From NCBI RefSeq assembly GCF_011761345.1, contig NZ_JAASRY010000001.1, positions 1,054,001-1,118,000 on the forward strand: a DNA stretch of 64,000 bases, written 5' to 3'. Source of the stretch: Thalassobacillus devorans. Lineage in GTDB: Bacteria > Bacillota > Bacilli > Bacillales > Halobacillaceae. Both the position numbers and the translations under genes were made by a program. Positions 18,561 to 28,332 of the stretch are shown here, piece after piece (the stretch's first letter is position 1; each line of letters starts with the position of its first letter). The notes under the pieces were generated by a model. It saw nothing but the letters and a program-made list of their open reading frames with translations, made no database searches and was not told the DNA's origin.

Positions 18561-18740
18561 GAAGACTTGATTTCGAGATGTTTGTCTGCACAAAGGTCCG
18601 GTGGGGAACGACTCCCTTTCCGCGGACATGCGCTGAGCCTCCTCGAGCTGACGCTCTGCGGGGTCTCACCTGCCATGCTCATCCCGCAGGAGTCTCGCCG
18701 TTCCCCACCGGACCTTGCCATAGGAAGTTCTCGAAATCAC
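18561..18740 (-). repeat. palindromic intergenic repeat, copy 1 (reverse orientation)
   Basis: The core runs from 18593 to 18716 with arms AAGGTCCGGTGGGGAACG and its exact complement. Outer arms GATTTCGAGA (18569-18578) and TCTCGAAATC (18729-18738) extend the dyad. The interior has the GACTCC...GCGGGA modules common in Bacillaceae intergenic repeats. The flank GAAGACTTGATTTC matches the complement of the flank of copy 2. Confidence 0.8.
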
Positions 18741-18838
18741 ACTTATAGAAACAGCTCCATGATGCCACACGTTATTATGAAAACATTTATATTCTTTATA
18801 TGCGTACAATTGTAGGAATTAGTTATTCACTTTTTGGA

Positions 18839-19050
18839 GGGTCCGTTTGTTACATAACTGGTTGGATGGGAAGGGAAACGGTGAGACTCCCGCGGGAGAA
18901 GGGGCTAGGCGAGATCCCGCAGGGATTTTGCCCAAGGAAGCTCGCCAGATCCCCCGCAGGAAAGCGAGTCGTTTCACAGCCCATCCCTTACCTTTCGGTA
19001 ACGGACCCAACTATCTAGAAACTGAGTCTTCAAGAAAAGGGAGCTTTACT
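18839..19050 (+). repeat. palindromic intergenic repeat, copy 2 (forward orientation)
   Basis: Core arms at 18864-18880 and 18970-18986 (GGATGGG...CCCATCC, GGGAAACG...CGTTTC) enclose GAGACTCCCGCGGGAG. Outer arms GGGTCCGTT (18839-18847) and AACGGACCC (19000-19008) are perfect complements. The right flank GAAACTGAGTCTTC and AAAAGGGAGCTTTACTGG is shared with copy 4. Confidence 0.8.
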
Positions 19051-19119
19051 GGAAAAACAAGATTGAGAACAGATTTGAGCAGAAGCTAGTTTTTCTGAAA
19101 TAGGGAAGGGAGAATATCA

Positions 19120-20046
19120 GTGATAATCGATGCGCACTGTGATGTTTTATGGAAATTATGGGAAAAGAAAGTTGATTTCTACAATAGCGAGGAACTTCGC
19201 TTCAATTATTTGAAATGGCAGCAAAGTGATATCAAAGTACAGTGTTTCGCTATCTTTGTACCAGAGGAAGTAAAAGAAGAATCACAGTTCAGTGTGGCTT
19301 TAGAAATGGTGTCTATTTTTTTTGAACAAGTAGTCGATCCTTATGATGATGTGAAGTTTATCAGTAACAGGCAAGATTTATTAAATTTAAAAGCGCATGA
19401 AAAAGGAGCAGTTTTGACACTCGAGGGCTGTCATTCGATTGGGGCAGATATCAATAAACTGAAGGCATTAGTACGGATGGGAGTACGTATCGTCGGGCTT
19501 ACATGGAATCAGGCTAACGCCGTCTGTGATGGCATAGAAGAAGAACGAGGTGCCGGGTTATCCTCTTTTGGGAAGGACGTAGTCCATTACTTGAACAAAG
19601 AACAGATTTGGGTGGATCTCTCCCATATATCCTATCAGGGGTTTTGGGATATTATGGACATTGGTGATTATCCCATGGCTTCCCACTCGAATGTTTTTCA
19701 GATTGCACCTCATGTCCGTAACCTGGATAATTCCCAGATAGAGGCTTTGATTGCCTGCGACAGTTGGATAGGAATCACTTTTGTACCAGAATTCATAAAT
19801 GGAAGAAAAGTGGCTTACAGGCAGGAAATTATCAAACACATAGAGTACATAGTAGCTATGGGAGGAGAATCCATTCTGGGGTTCGGTTCAGATTTCGAAG
19901 GGACGGAAGATGAAGTCATCGGGTTGAAAGATATAATGGATTATAAATTTCTGATTAATGACCTTTGTCACAGTCAAACGAAATCAACTATGCAAAAATT
20001 AAGCTATAAGAACTTTGTCGACAAATTCCCGCGGATTCGGAATTGA
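19120..20046 (+). CDS. membrane dipeptidase (renal dipeptidase family, M19)
   Basis: 308 aa, amidohydrolase-fold metallopeptidase. Metal ligands are visible in DAHCDVLW (His6, Asp8), TLEGCHSIG (Glu), a His in MASHSN and an Asp near the end in GFGSDFEG. Family members cleave dipeptides, including D-amino-acid-containing ones. No signal peptide is seen, so the protein is probably cytosolic. The GTG at 19120 (reading MIIDAHCD) follows GGGAAGGGAG with good spacing. It sits between spoVS and korAB, as in several halophilic Bacillaceae. The substrate is not deducible. Confidence 0.87.
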   Translation: MIIDAHCDVLWKLWEKKVDFYNSEELRFNYLKWQQSDIKVQCFAIFVPEEVKEESQFSVALEMVSIFFEQVVDPYDDVKFISNRQDLLNLKAHEKGAVLTLEGCHSIGADINKLKALVRMGVRIVGLTWNQANAVCDGIEEERGAGLSSFGKDVVHYLNKEQIWVDLSHISYQGFWDIMDIGDYPMASHSNVFQIAPHVRNLDNSQIEALIACDSWIGITFVPEFINGRKVAYRQEIIKHIEYIVAMGGESILGFGSDFEGTEDEVIGLKDIMDYKFLINDLCHSQTKSTMQKLSYKNFVDKFPRIRN

Positions 20047-20177
20047 GAAGCACCGTTAATTTGTCAGATTAGCTTGAAAATTACTATCCGAAGGGCTATG
20101 ATTTAAATACATATATTACATACATCATAGCTTGCATTCAACATTAACTTTTGCCGAAATAGTTTTGTTGTTTCAAA

Positions 20178-20210
20178 TTAGTTTGTTAGATTAAAATTCT
20201 ATCAAACTAA
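20178..20210 (+). promoter_or_regulatory. large dyad over the putative korAB promoter
   Basis: TTAGTTTGTTAGA (20178-20190) and TCTATCAAACTAA (20198-20210) are complementary at 12 of 13 positions around a 7-base centre that overlaps a TAAAAT -10-like hexamer (20192-20197). No T-run follows, so an operator is more likely than a terminator. Confidence 0.5.
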
Positions 20211-20257
20211 GAAGTTCCGGGGAGAGAACCCTGGAAAAATTAAAAGGGGTGTATTAG

Positions 20258-22003
20258 ATGGTTGAACAACTTTCATGGAAAGTTGGCGGACAGCAAGGGG
20301 AAGGGATTGAAAGTACTGGAGAAATCTTCGCCATTACTTTAAACCGCCTTGGTTATTACCTGTATGGCTACCGTCATTTTTCCTCACGCATCAAAGGTGG
20401 GCACACCAATAATAAAATTCGTGTTTCTACGAAAAAAGTAAGGTCGATTGCTGACGACTTGGATATCCTCGTCGCATTTGATCAGGAAACTATCGATGTC
20501 AATGCACATGAATTACATAGTAAAGGAATCGTTCTGGCTGATGCCAAATTCAATCCGAAACTGCCAGAAGGGGTAGACGTTACTTTATATGCGGTGCCTT
20601 TTACAGAAATAGCGACAGAACTTGGAACATCATTAATGAAAAATATGGTGGCTGTAGGAGCTTCAAGCGCTATTATGAACTTAGAGTGTGAAGTCTTCCG
20701 GGATGTTGTCGAAGAGATTTTTTCTCGTAAAGGGGAACAGGTCGTAGCTAAGAATATGGAAGCCATTGTCAAAGGGGCTGAATATGTAAGGAAACAAGAT
20801 AAAGATTCCTTGCATCAGATGGAATTAGCTAAAGCGGATGGCAAAAAACGTATGTTTATGATAGGAAATGATGCAATAGCTTTAGGATTCCTGGCAGGTG
20901 GGTGCCGGTTTATGGCTGCCTATCCAATTACTCCTGCGTCTGAAATTATGGAGTATATGATCAAAAAGCTGCCGGAATTCGGTGGAACAGTCATCCAGAC
21001 TGAAGACGAAATTGCAGCTGCTACCATGTCGATCGGTGCCAACTACGCAGGTGTTCGTACGATTACAGCTTCTGCTGGACCTGGTCTCTCATTGATGATG
21101 GAATCGATCGGACTGGCCGGAATTACCGAAACCCCGCTCGTTGTTGTTGATACCCAGCGCGGTGGCCCGAGTACTGGACTCCCGACGAAGCAGGAACAGT
21201 CTGACTTGATGGCTATGATTTATGGGACACATGGGGAAATTCCAAAAGTAGTGATGGCACCAAGTACTGTTCAGGAAGCTTTCAATGATGCAGTTGAGGC
21301 GTTGAACATTGCTGAAGAATACCAGGTGCCTGTCATTCTGTTATCTGACCTGCAACTGTCACTTGGCAAACAGACAGTGGAGCCATTGGAGTACGATAAG
21401 ATTGATGTGCGGCGTGGAAAATTACAAGAAGACCCGCAATTACCTGAACTGGAGAAGGGTGAATACTTCAAACGTTACCAGGTCACTGACGACGGGGTAT
21501 CCCCTCGTATTCTTCCAGGAACGAAAAATGGCATATTCCATGTTACCGGGGTAGAACATGATGAAACAGGAAAGCCGAGCGAACTCGCTTCTAACCGAAA
21601 AGCACAGATGGATAAACGTCTTCGTAAATTGAAAAAGCTGCCCGAGGTATTCCCTACTCCTGTCCATAAGGATGCCAAGCATGAAGTGGCAGATATATTG
21701 TTTGTAGGTTTCAATTCCACACGAGGAGCAATTGAAGAGGCGAAGGGAAGGCTGGAAGAAGACGGCTATAAAGTGAATCATGCTCAAATCCGCCTGGTTC
21801 ATCCTTTCCCGGCAAACGAAGTAAAAGCATTAGTAGATCATGCTAAAAAGGTAATCGTCGTCGAGAATAATGCTACTGCACAGTTGGCTAATATTATTAA
21901 GATGAACGTCGGCAGCCAGGAAAAAATGGACAGTCTTTTACAATATGACGGTACGCCGTTCCTGCCTGGTCAAATTCATCAGCGAAGCAAGGAGTTGTTA
22001 TAA
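20258..22003 (+). CDS. korA: 2-oxoacid:ferredoxin oxidoreductase, fused gamma-alpha subunit
   Basis: 581 aa. Residues 1-190 are the gamma domain (WKVGGQQGEGIESTGEIFA), and from about 200 the pyrimidine-binding alpha domain follows (AYPITPASEIMEYM, TASAGPGLSLM). The C-terminal third is the domain II fold. With the next subunit it oxidatively decarboxylates a 2-oxoacid (2-oxoglutarate or pyruvate) to the acyl-CoA, passing electrons to ferredoxin. The two genes abut with no gap. The position before tdh-kbl is conserved in some Bacillaceae. The substrate cannot be told from sequence by eye. Confidence 0.9.
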   Translation: MVEQLSWKVGGQQGEGIESTGEIFAITLNRLGYYLYGYRHFSSRIKGGHTNNKIRVSTKKVRSIADDLDILVAFDQETIDVNAHELHSKGIVLADAKFNPKLPEGVDVTLYAVPFTEIATELGTSLMKNMVAVGASSAIMNLECEVFRDVVEEIFSRKGEQVVAKNMEAIVKGAEYVRKQDKDSLHQMELAKADGKKRMFMIGNDAIALGFLAGGCRFMAAYPITPASEIMEYMIKKLPEFGGTVIQTEDEIAAATMSIGANYAGVRTITASAGPGLSLMMESIGLAGITETPLVVVDTQRGGPSTGLPTKQEQSDLMAMIYGTHGEIPKVVMAPSTVQEAFNDAVEALNIAEEYQVPVILLSDLQLSLGKQTVEPLEYDKIDVRRGKLQEDPQLPELEKGEYFKRYQVTDDGVSPRILPGTKNGIFHVTGVEHDETGKPSELASNRKAQMDKRLRKLKKLPEVFPTPVHKDAKHEVADILFVGFNSTRGAIEEAKGRLEEDGYKVNHAQIRLVHPFPANEVKALVDHAKKVIVVENNATAQLANIIKMNVGSQEKMDSLLQYDGTPFLPGQIHQRSKELL

Positions 22004-22870
22004 ATGGCGACATTCAAAGAGTTCCGTAATAAGGTAAAACCGAATTGGTGTCCTGGTTGTGGCGATTTCTCTGTACAGGCCTCTATTCAACGAGCTGCTG
22101 CCAATGTAGGATTAGAACCGGAAGACTTAGCCGTTATCTCTGGTATTGGCTGTTCCGGACGAATTTCAGGCTATATTAACTCATACGGATTCCACGGGAT
22201 TCACGGACGTGTCCTCCCGATCGCTCAGGGCGTCAAGATGGCGAATAAAGACCTGAAAGTCATTGCTTCCGGCGGTGATGGTGATGGATTTGCAATCGGG
22301 ATGGGCCATACCGTCCATGCCATCCGTCGTAATCTGGACATTACTTATATCGTAATGGATAACCAGATATATGGTTTGACGAAAGGGCAGACTTCGCCAC
22401 GTAGTGAAATGGGCTTCAAAACCAAGAGTACACCGGAAGGTTCGATTGAATCTGCTGTTAACGTGATGGAAATGGCTTTATCGGCCGGTGCTACATTTGT
22501 TGCCCAAAGCTTTTCAAGTGACTTGAAAGAGTTAACTTCTTTAATCGAGCAGGGCATCAATCATAAAGGTTTTTCATTGATCAATGTATTCAGCCCGTGT
22601 GTTACTTATAATAAAGTCAATACGTATGACTGGTTTAAAGAAAACCTGGTCAGCTTAGATGATATTGAGGGATATGACAGTTCTGACAGGAAAAAAGCGA
22701 TGGCAACGCTGATGGAGCATAACAGTCTGGTTAAAGGCTTGATCTATCAGAATAACAGTCAGCAATCCTACCAGGATTTAGTGCACGGGTATGCAGAATA
22801 CGCATTGAAAGACAGCGATCTAAAAATCGATCAAGAAAAATTTAATAATCTAGTAAGTGAATTCATGTAA
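22004..22870 (+). CDS. korB: 2-oxoacid:ferredoxin oxidoreductase, beta subunit
   Basis: 288 aa. The thiamine-diphosphate motif is clear (GDGDGFAIGMGH with a downstream MDNQIYGLTKGQ). Cluster-binding cysteines occur in WCPGCGDFS, in GIGCSGR and in FSPCVTYN, the pattern that holds the single [4Fe-4S] cluster of this two-subunit class. It starts on the base after the korA stop, behind AAGGAGTTG, so it is tightly coupled. A strong terminator follows. Confidence 0.92.
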   Translation: MATFKEFRNKVKPNWCPGCGDFSVQASIQRAAANVGLEPEDLAVISGIGCSGRISGYINSYGFHGIHGRVLPIAQGVKMANKDLKVIASGGDGDGFAIGMGHTVHAIRRNLDITYIVMDNQIYGLTKGQTSPRSEMGFKTKSTPEGSIESAVNVMEMALSAGATFVAQSFSSDLKELTSLIEQGINHKGFSLINVFSPCVTYNKVNTYDWFKENLVSLDDIEGYDSSDRKKAMATLMEHNSLVKGLIYQNNSQQSYQDLVHGYAEYALKDSDLKIDQEKFNNLVSEFM

Positions 22871-22892
22871 ACATTATTTCTCGCATACGAAA

Positions 22893-22927
22893 GCCAGGTC
22901 AGTAAAAATTCTGACCTGGTTTTTTTG
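22893..22927 (+). terminator. korAB terminator
   Basis: CCAGGTCAG and CTGACCTGG form a perfect stem with a TAAAAATT loop, followed by seven T. Confidence 0.92.
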
Positions 22928-23020
22928 GCTTTAATTATGCTAAACTAGCATGTTTACAAGGCTGGTGCCAACCCGGCTGTCTACAACGATCATTTGTGTT
23001 TTCCACGAGGACACATGCAT

Positions 23021-23048
23021 TTGCAAAAAATATTACTCCTGTTAAAAT
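23021..23048 (+). promoter_or_regulatory. probable sigma-A promoter of tdh-kbl
   Basis: TTGCAA (23021-23026) and TAAAAT (23043-23048) are 16 bases apart and 50 bases upstream of the tdh start. Confidence 0.5.
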
Positions 23049-23097
23049 GGTGATATATAAATAGTTATGAGTTTGATAGAGGATAGGAGTGTTCGTT

Positions 23098-24138
23098 GTG
23101 AGTGGAACAATGAGAGCTATTGTAAAACATCATCGCGGCGTAGGTGCTGAATTACAGGAAGTAGAAATTCCTGTTATAAAAGAGAATGAAGTATTGATAA
23201 AAGTGAAAGCGACTTCCATATGCGGAACCGATGTTCATATCTATAACTGGGATGAGTGGTCCGCCAGTCGTGTTAACCCGCCATATGTGTTCGGGCATGA
23301 ATTCGCTGGTGAAGTGGTAGAAGTGGGAAGTAAAGTAAATACATTTGAAGAAGGGGATTATGTAAGCGCAGAGACACACTTGGTCTGTGGCCATTGCCCT
23401 CAATGTTTGACTGGCAAATATCATATTTGTGAGAATACCCAAATAATAGGTGTGGATACACAGGGATGTTTTGCTGAGTATGTTGCACTCCCAGCCGAGA
23501 ACTTATGGAAAAACCCGACAGAAATGCCAACGGATATCGCTTCCGTTCAGGAACCAATGGGGAATGCTGTCCATACTGTATTAAACGGTGACGTAGCCGG
23601 CAAGTCAGTAGCCGTCATTGGCTGCGGACCGATTGGCCTTATGGCTGTCGGAGTAGCAAAAGCAGCAGGTGCTTCACAGGTTCTGGCGTTTGACCTGAAC
23701 GGGTATCGCCTGGAATTAGCTTCTCAAATGGGGGCTACTACGGTGGTCAATTCTGGTATAGAAGACCCGGTAGCAAAAGCAAAGTCACTGACAGATGGCC
23801 ATGGTATCGATGTGGTCTGTGAGATGAGCGGTCATCCGATAGCGATGGATCAGGGCTTTAAAATGATTACGAACGGGGGCAGGATGTCCATCCTGAGTCT
23901 GCCGACTAAACCAGTAACAATTGATGTCACAAATGATATCGTTTTTAAAGGTATTGAAGTACAGGGCATAACCGGACGCAAAATGTATGAAACATGGCAA
24001 CAGGTTTCCCGCCTGCTTCATTCTAAACAAGTGGATTTAACTCCAATGATTACTCATCATCTGCCACTCGAAGAATTCGAGAAAGGCTTTCAGCTGATGA
24101 ATGAAGGGAAATGCGGCAAAGTAGTACTGCATCCTTGA
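23098..24138 (+). CDS. tdh: L-threonine 3-dehydrogenase
   Basis: 346 aa, zinc-dependent medium-chain dehydrogenase that oxidises threonine to 2-amino-3-ketobutyrate with NAD. Catalytic zinc ligands are in SICGTDVHIYNWDEW and GHEFAGEV; the structural zinc has four Cys in HLVCGHCPQCLTGKYHIC. The NAD-binding GCGPIGLMA motif is intact. The GTG at 23098 is chosen (AGGAG at 23085-23089, eight bases away), giving MSGTMRAIVK. kbl follows, completing the threonine-to-glycine route. Confidence 0.94.
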   Translation: MSGTMRAIVKHHRGVGAELQEVEIPVIKENEVLIKVKATSICGTDVHIYNWDEWSASRVNPPYVFGHEFAGEVVEVGSKVNTFEEGDYVSAETHLVCGHCPQCLTGKYHICENTQIIGVDTQGCFAEYVALPAENLWKNPTEMPTDIASVQEPMGNAVHTVLNGDVAGKSVAVIGCGPIGLMAVGVAKAAGASQVLAFDLNGYRLELASQMGATTVVNSGIEDPVAKAKSLTDGHGIDVVCEMSGHPIAMDQGFKMITNGGRMSILSLPTKPVTIDVTNDIVFKGIEVQGITGRKMYETWQQVSRLLHSKQVDLTPMITHHLPLEEFEKGFQLMNEGKCGKVVLHP

Positions 24139-24271
24139 TTAAATTATGGATTGTTGAAAAATAATCCGTAAATGAGAGATACTATTAATAGAAAGATTAC
24201 TTCATTGTATAAGGAGGGTCATCCTCCTGCATACATACTACACATTTGTAAATTATTAAGGAGGTTTGTAT

Positions 24272-25450
24272 ATGAAAGGTTTTGAGTACTTACAAAAGGA
24301 ACTGGACCAAATGAAAGACCAGGGGACATTCCGGGAATTGATCCCGTTGGAATCACCTCAGGGATCACGTGTTAAGATAAAAGGCAAAGAAGTGATTCAG
24401 TTATCTTCTAATAACTACCTTGGATTGACCTCTCATCCAAAAATGAAGGAAGCTGCAGAAAAAGCGGTCCGTGAATATGGAGCAGGTACCGGTTCAGTAA
24501 GAACGATTGCTGGGACGCTGCAAATGCACGAAGAATATGAAAAGAAGCTGGCTAAGTTTAAACATACCGAAGCAGCACTTGTTTTTCAGTCCGGCTTTAC
24601 AACTAACCAGGGAGTTCTATCATCTATTTTGACAGAGGAAGATGTGGTTATTTCGGATGAATTGAACCATGCATCGATCATCGATGGAATTCGTCTGACA
24701 AAAGCTGGTCGTAAAATCTACAAACATGTCGATATGAAATCTTTGGAAGAAAAATTGAAAGAGTCCGGAGACTACCGCACACGCTTAATTGTTACTGATG
24801 GCGTTTTCTCCATGGATGGGAACATTGCTCCGCTTCCAGAAATAGTTGAACTGGCTGAGAAATACGAGGCACTCGTTATGGTTGATGATGCTCATGCCAG
24901 CGGAGTGTTAGGGGAGAATGGTCGCGGTACGGTCAACCACTTCGGATTGGATGGACGTGTTCACATCCAGGTAGGAACATTAAGTAAAGCAATCGGTGTT
25001 CTTGGAGGCTATGTGGCAAGCAGTCAGACTTTAAAAGAATACTTGATTCATAAAGGCCGCCCGTTCCTATTCAGTACTTCTCATCCGCCAGCTGTAACCG
25101 CCGCATGTGATGCAGCGATAGACGTATTACTGGAAGAGCCTGAATTGATCCAGAAACTGTGGGATAACACGAAATTCTTCAAAGATGGTTTGAAGTCTCT
25201 CGGTTTTGATATAGGAATCAGTGAAACACCTGTAACGCCGGTAATGGTCGGCGATGATTCATTGACGCACAAGTTCTCAGATGAACTATTCAATGAAGGC
25301 GTTTTTGCCCAAGGAATCGTTTTCCCTACAGTACAGCGTGGGAAAGGGCGGGTGCGAACGATCGTCACTGCAGAGCATTCGAAAGAAGAATTACAAGAAG
25401 CGCTAACTGCTTTCGAACGTGCCGGCAAGAAATTGAATATCATTTCCTGA
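24272..25450 (+). CDS. kbl: glycine C-acetyltransferase (2-amino-3-ketobutyrate CoA ligase)
   Basis: 392 aa PLP enzyme of the alpha-oxoamine synthase family. It cleaves 2-amino-3-ketobutyrate with CoA into glycine and acetyl-CoA, taking the unstable product of Tdh. The PLP Schiff-base lysine lies in [15 protein letters not shown], and the [10 protein letters not shown] motif binds the cofactor ring. The ATG at 24272 has an ideal AAGGAGG site at 24258-24264. A small SD-like hairpin (AGGAGG/CCTCCT, 24212-24228) lies upstream, of unclear meaning. Confidence 0.94.
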   Translation: MKGFEYLQKELDQMKDQGTFRELIPLESPQGSRVKIKGKEVIQLSSNNYLGLTSHPKMKEAAEKAVREYGAGTGSVRTIAGTLQMHEEYEKKLAKFKHTEAALVFQSGFTTNQGVLSSILTEEDVVISDELNHASIIDGIRLTKAGRKIYKHVDMKSLEEKLKESGDYRTRLIVTDGVFSMDGNIAPLPEIVELAEKYEALVMVDDAHASGVLGENGRGTVNHFGLDGRVHIQVGTLSKAIGVLGGYVASSQTLKEYLIHKGRPFLFSTSHPPAVTAACDAAIDVLLEEPELIQKLWDNTKFFKDGLKSLGFDIGISETPVTPVMVGDDSLTHKFSDELFNEGVFAQGIVFPTVQRGKGRVRTIVTAEHSKEELQEALTAFERAGKKLNIIS

Positions 25451-25456
25451 TAGTAA

Positions 25457-25490
25457 AAAGGCTGATCACATATGCTGATCAGCCTTCCTT
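25457..25490 (+). terminator. kbl terminator
   Basis: AAGGCTGATCA and TGATCAGCCTT form a perfect 11-bp stem followed by a T-containing tract. Confidence 0.85.
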
Positions 25491-25581
25491 TATGGTATTC
25501 TTCGGCTTCTGCTCTTAAAATTTGCTATCAAAGTTGATATAATGAGAAAGTTAGATATGTTATGCGAAAGGAGCACTGTTG

Positions 25582-27153
25582 ATGAATGAACAACAGCGTA
25601 AACAGATGAGTCAAATTCGTGAAGTGAATCCAGCGGACGTAAAATCCGACCAGGATAACCTGAAACGAATTAAGGATAAGAAAAGTGAAGACTTTATCAA
25701 ATATTTTGAAACAAGCTACCAGCCCCCTTCCTTGAAAGATGCCAAAAAGCGGGGCAAGGAAGACGTCGAAGTTCATTATGATTTTAATATACCGGAAGAA
25801 ATGATCGGCCTTGGTAAAGGCAAGAAATTCATGATCCGTACTTATGGCTGCCAAATGAATGAACATGATACAGAAGTCATGGCCGGCATCCTGGAACAGA
25901 TGGGCTACGTTTCCACTAATGAAACAAAAGAAGCCGATATCATATTATTGAATACTTGCGCGATCAGGGAGAATGCCGAAAATAAAGTATTTGGGGAAAT
26001 CGGTCATTTGAAACCGTTGAAAACCGAAAATCCTGATCTGATCATCGGTGTCTGTGGCTGTATGTCCCAGGAAGAGTCGGTCGTAAACCGTATCCTGAAA
26101 AAGCACCAGTTCGTCGACCTTATCTTTGGAACCCATAATATTCACCGGCTGCCACAGCTTGTCAAAGAAGCCATGTATGGGAAAGAAATGGTAGTTGAAG
26201 TATGGTCCAAGGAAGGCGATATCATTGAAAATCTTCCTCGTTCCCGGAAAGGGAAAATTAAGGCATGGGTCAATATCATGTATGGCTGCGACAAGTTCTG
26301 TACGTATTGCATTGTCCCTTATACACGAGGTAAAGAGAGAAGCCGTCTGCCAGAGGATATTATCCAGGAAGTTAGACACTTGGCAGCACAAGGCTATAAA
26401 GAAATTACACTTCTCGGTCAAAACGTCAATGCCTATGGCAAAGATTTAGATTTCGAATATGGACTGGGCGACCTGATGAATGAAATTCATAAAATAGATA
26501 TTCCACGTGTGCGGTTTACGACATCCCACCCGCGTGACTTTGATGATCGTTTAATTGAAGTTTTGGCACAAGGCGGAAATTTGCTGGATCATATCCACCT
26601 TCCTGTCCAGTCAGGAAGCTCAGATGTCCTGAAAATCATGGCTAGGAAATATACCCGGGATAGCTACTTGGAACTCGTAGATAAGATTCGTACAGCGATG
26701 CCAAATGCGACGCTGACAACAGACATCATTGTCGGCTTCCCGAATGAAACGGAAGAGCAGTTTGAAGAAACACTAACCCTCGTGGAAGAGGTCGGTTTTG
26801 AATCTGCTTACACGTTTATTTACTCTCCAAGAGAAGGTACCCCTGCAGCGCGTATGAAGGACAATGTACCGATGGAAGTGAAGAAAGAACGCCTGCAGCG
26901 TTTGAATAAACTGGTCAATGAACAGTCAGCAGAAGCTATGAAGAAATACGAAGGTGAAATTGTTGATGTACTGGTAGAAGGGGAAAGTAAGAAAAACGCT
27001 GACGTACTTGCCGGGTACACTGAAAGAAATAAATTGGTCAATTTCAAAGGGCCAAAATCCGCAATCGGTGAAATTGTGAAAGTGAAAATAAATAATGCAA
27101 AGACATGGTCTCTTGATGGAGAAATGGTCGAAGAAGCAGCAGAGGTGAAGTAG
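25582..27153 (+). CDS. miaB: tRNA-2-methylthio-N6-dimethylallyladenosine synthase MiaB
   Basis: 523 aa radical-SAM methylthiotransferase that adds the methylthio group to i6A37 of tRNA, acting after MiaA (35 kb). The N-terminal UPF0004 domain has three cluster cysteines ([24 protein letters not shown]). The radical-SAM cluster is C236xxxC240xxC243, and a C-terminal TRAM domain follows. The ATG at 25582 follows AAAGGAG with eight bases between. An extended -10 (TGATATAAT, 25535-25543) is a likely promoter. The N-terminal about 65 residues are a Bacillus-type extension. Confidence 0.95.
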   Translation: MNEQQRKQMSQIREVNPADVKSDQDNLKRIKDKKSEDFIKYFETSYQPPSLKDAKKRGKEDVEVHYDFNIPEEMIGLGKGKKFMIRTYGCQMNEHDTEVMAGILEQMGYVSTNETKEADIILLNTCAIRENAENKVFGEIGHLKPLKTENPDLIIGVCGCMSQEESVVNRILKKHQFVDLIFGTHNIHRLPQLVKEAMYGKEMVVEVWSKEGDIIENLPRSRKGKIKAWVNIMYGCDKFCTYCIVPYTRGKERSRLPEDIIQEVRHLAAQGYKEITLLGQNVNAYGKDLDFEYGLGDLMNEIHKIDIPRVRFTTSHPRDFDDRLIEVLAQGGNLLDHIHLPVQSGSSDVLKIMARKYTRDSYLELVDKIRTAMPNATLTTDIIVGFPNETEEQFEETLTLVEEVGFESAYTFIYSPREGTPAARMKDNVPMEVKKERLQRLNKLVNEQSAEAMKKYEGEIVDVLVEGESKKNADVLAGYTERNKLVNFKGPKSAIGEIVKVKINNAKTWSLDGEMVEEAAEVK

Positions 27154-27155
27154 AA

Positions 27156-27581
27156 ATGGCTGAATATACACGGAAACAAGTATTAGAAGAAGCACAGAAA
27201 TTGGCTAAGATGATGGCCAATATCGAAGAGATCGATCGTTTTAAACAACTGGAAGCAAAAATAAATGAAAATAAAAAAGTGCAAGAAAATATCTCCAGGA
27301 TCAAAGCGTTACAAAAGCAGGCCGTCAATTTCCAGGCTTATGGTAAAACAGAAGCCCAGAAAAAGGTAGAAAAAGAAATTGACCGGCTCCAGGAAGAATT
27401 GGACGCTATTCCAGTAGTAGAAGAGTTCAAAAGTTCTCAGGTAGTCATTAACGATGTTCTACAAATGGTAACGAATACCATTGCCCGTGAAGTGACTAAT
27501 GAAGTTATCCGTTCCACCGGAGGAGATGTGCTCAAAGGAGAAACAGGCACTAAAGCTGACAATTCAGCCTGCGGCCACTAA
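27156..27581 (+). CDS. ricA: RicA (YmcA), YlbF-family regulator
   Basis: 141 aa, helical and highly charged, YlbF/YmcA family. With RicF and RicT it forms an iron-sulphur/FAD complex that guides RNase Y processing and promotes competence, sporulation and biofilm formation in B. subtilis. A single Cys close to the C-terminus (NSACGH) fits a cluster-ligand role. It starts two bases after miaB, the conserved miaB-ymcA arrangement, and ends at a strong terminator. Confidence 0.9.
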   Translation: MAEYTRKQVLEEAQKLAKMMANIEEIDRFKQLEAKINENKKVQENISRIKALQKQAVNFQAYGKTEAQKKVEKEIDRLQEELDAIPVVEEFKSSQVVINDVLQMVTNTIAREVTNEVIRSTGGDVLKGETGTKADNSACGH

Positions 27582-27593
27582 TTTTTTTCCTTG

Positions 27594-27630
27594 CGCTGAA
27601 GGAGAATTATGTCCTTCAGCGTTTTTTTTC
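27594..27630 (+). terminator. miaB-ricA terminator
   Basis: CGCTGAAGGA and TCCTTCAGCG form a perfect 10-bp stem with an 8-base loop, followed by eight T. Confidence 0.95.
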
Positions 27631-27651
27631 GTACAATTATCTAGGCTCTTG

Positions 27652-27659
27652 CATAGAAT
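27652..27659 (+). promoter_or_regulatory. sigma-E-like -10 element before cotE
   Basis: CATAGAAT differs from the sigma-E -10 consensus CATACANT at one base, and a second CATA element (CATAGGAT) occurs at 27725-27732. cotE is mother-cell transcribed from sigma-E and sigma-K promoters in B. subtilis. I cannot fit a convincing -35 to either, so the assignment is tentative. Confidence 0.3.
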
Positions 27660-27764
27660 GAACTAAAACCTTATACAAATCCTTCTTGAAGGGAAAGGCA
27701 TGTGCACATTTCGCCCAATTCAAGCATAGGATGTTGTGTATGATAAAGGGAGGTTTTAGGTGAG

Positions 27765-28325
27765 ATGTCATTCTTTGACCAAGAGTACCGTGAGATCATC
27801 ACGAAGGCTGTTTGTGGCAAAGGGAAGAAATTCACGCAATCGACACACATGATTTCTCCACCCCACCGTCCATCAAGTATCCTGGGCTGCTGGGTGATCA
27901 ATCATGTCTATCACGCCAAGAAAAAAGGGGAGCATGTGGAAGTAAGTGGCCACTACGATGCAAACGTCTGGTTTTCGTACAATGATAATACCAAGACGGA
28001 AGTCGTAACAGAGAGAGTCCACTATTGCGATCATGTCCCGCTGTACATCAAAGACGAAAATTGCATTGACGATGACTTGGAAGTCTTTGCAAGAGCGACA
28101 CAACAACCGAACTGCCTGGAAGCCAACATCACTAGCAACGGTCAGAAGATTTCGGTTGAAGTAGAGCGGGAATTCTTCGTGGATGTAATTGGGGAAACGA
28201 AGCTTTGTGTCCGTGTCAATCCAAAGGGATGTAAGCACGATCATGACTTTGATTTTGGTGACTTATCCGATGATGATTTTTCAGAGATCGACCCGGATTT
28301 TCTCGGAAGAAAAGAAGAGGAATAA
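27765..28325 (+). CDS. cotE: outer spore coat morphogenetic protein CotE
   Basis: 186 aa, full length. The sequence is that of CotE ([20 protein letters not shown], then GCWVINH and [10 protein letters not shown]) with the usual very acidic C-terminal tail ([12 protein letters not shown]). CotE is made in the mother cell and organises outer-coat assembly around the forespore. Its place between ricA and mutS is as in B. subtilis. The start follows an AGGTGAG site. Confidence 0.95.
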   Translation: MSFFDQEYREIITKAVCGKGKKFTQSTHMISPPHRPSSILGCWVINHVYHAKKKGEHVEVSGHYDANVWFSYNDNTKTEVVTERVHYCDHVPLYIKDENCIDDDLEVFARATQQPNCLEANITSNGQKISVEVEREFFVDVIGETKLCVRVNPKGCKHDHDFDFGDLSDDDFSEIDPDFLGRKEEE

Positions 28326-28332
28326 CCCCATT

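Larger units (their letters stand above)
18416..19119. other. 704-bp gap holding a pair of palindromic repeats
   Basis: After the spoVS terminator the gap contains two long GC-rich palindromic elements in opposite orientation (listed separately). Open frames running through them are created by the repeats and have no ribosome sites or family resemblance. The last 60 bases are the leader of the dipeptidase gene. Confidence 0.75.

Noticed and set aside
18567-19089. Several open frames of 60-80 codons in the spoVS-dipeptidase gap
   Set aside because: They run through the palindromic repeats, overlap each other on both strands, and lack ribosome sites and protein-like composition.
20198-20245. 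T-box or riboswitch in the korAB leader
   Set aside because: A small TTCCGGGG/CCCTGGAA hairpin is present, but the T-box sequence and specifier architecture are absent and the leader is too short.
24212-24228. Terminator or riboswitch before kbl
   Set aside because: Only a 6-bp AGGAGG/CCTCCT hairpin without a T-run; too little to assign a function.
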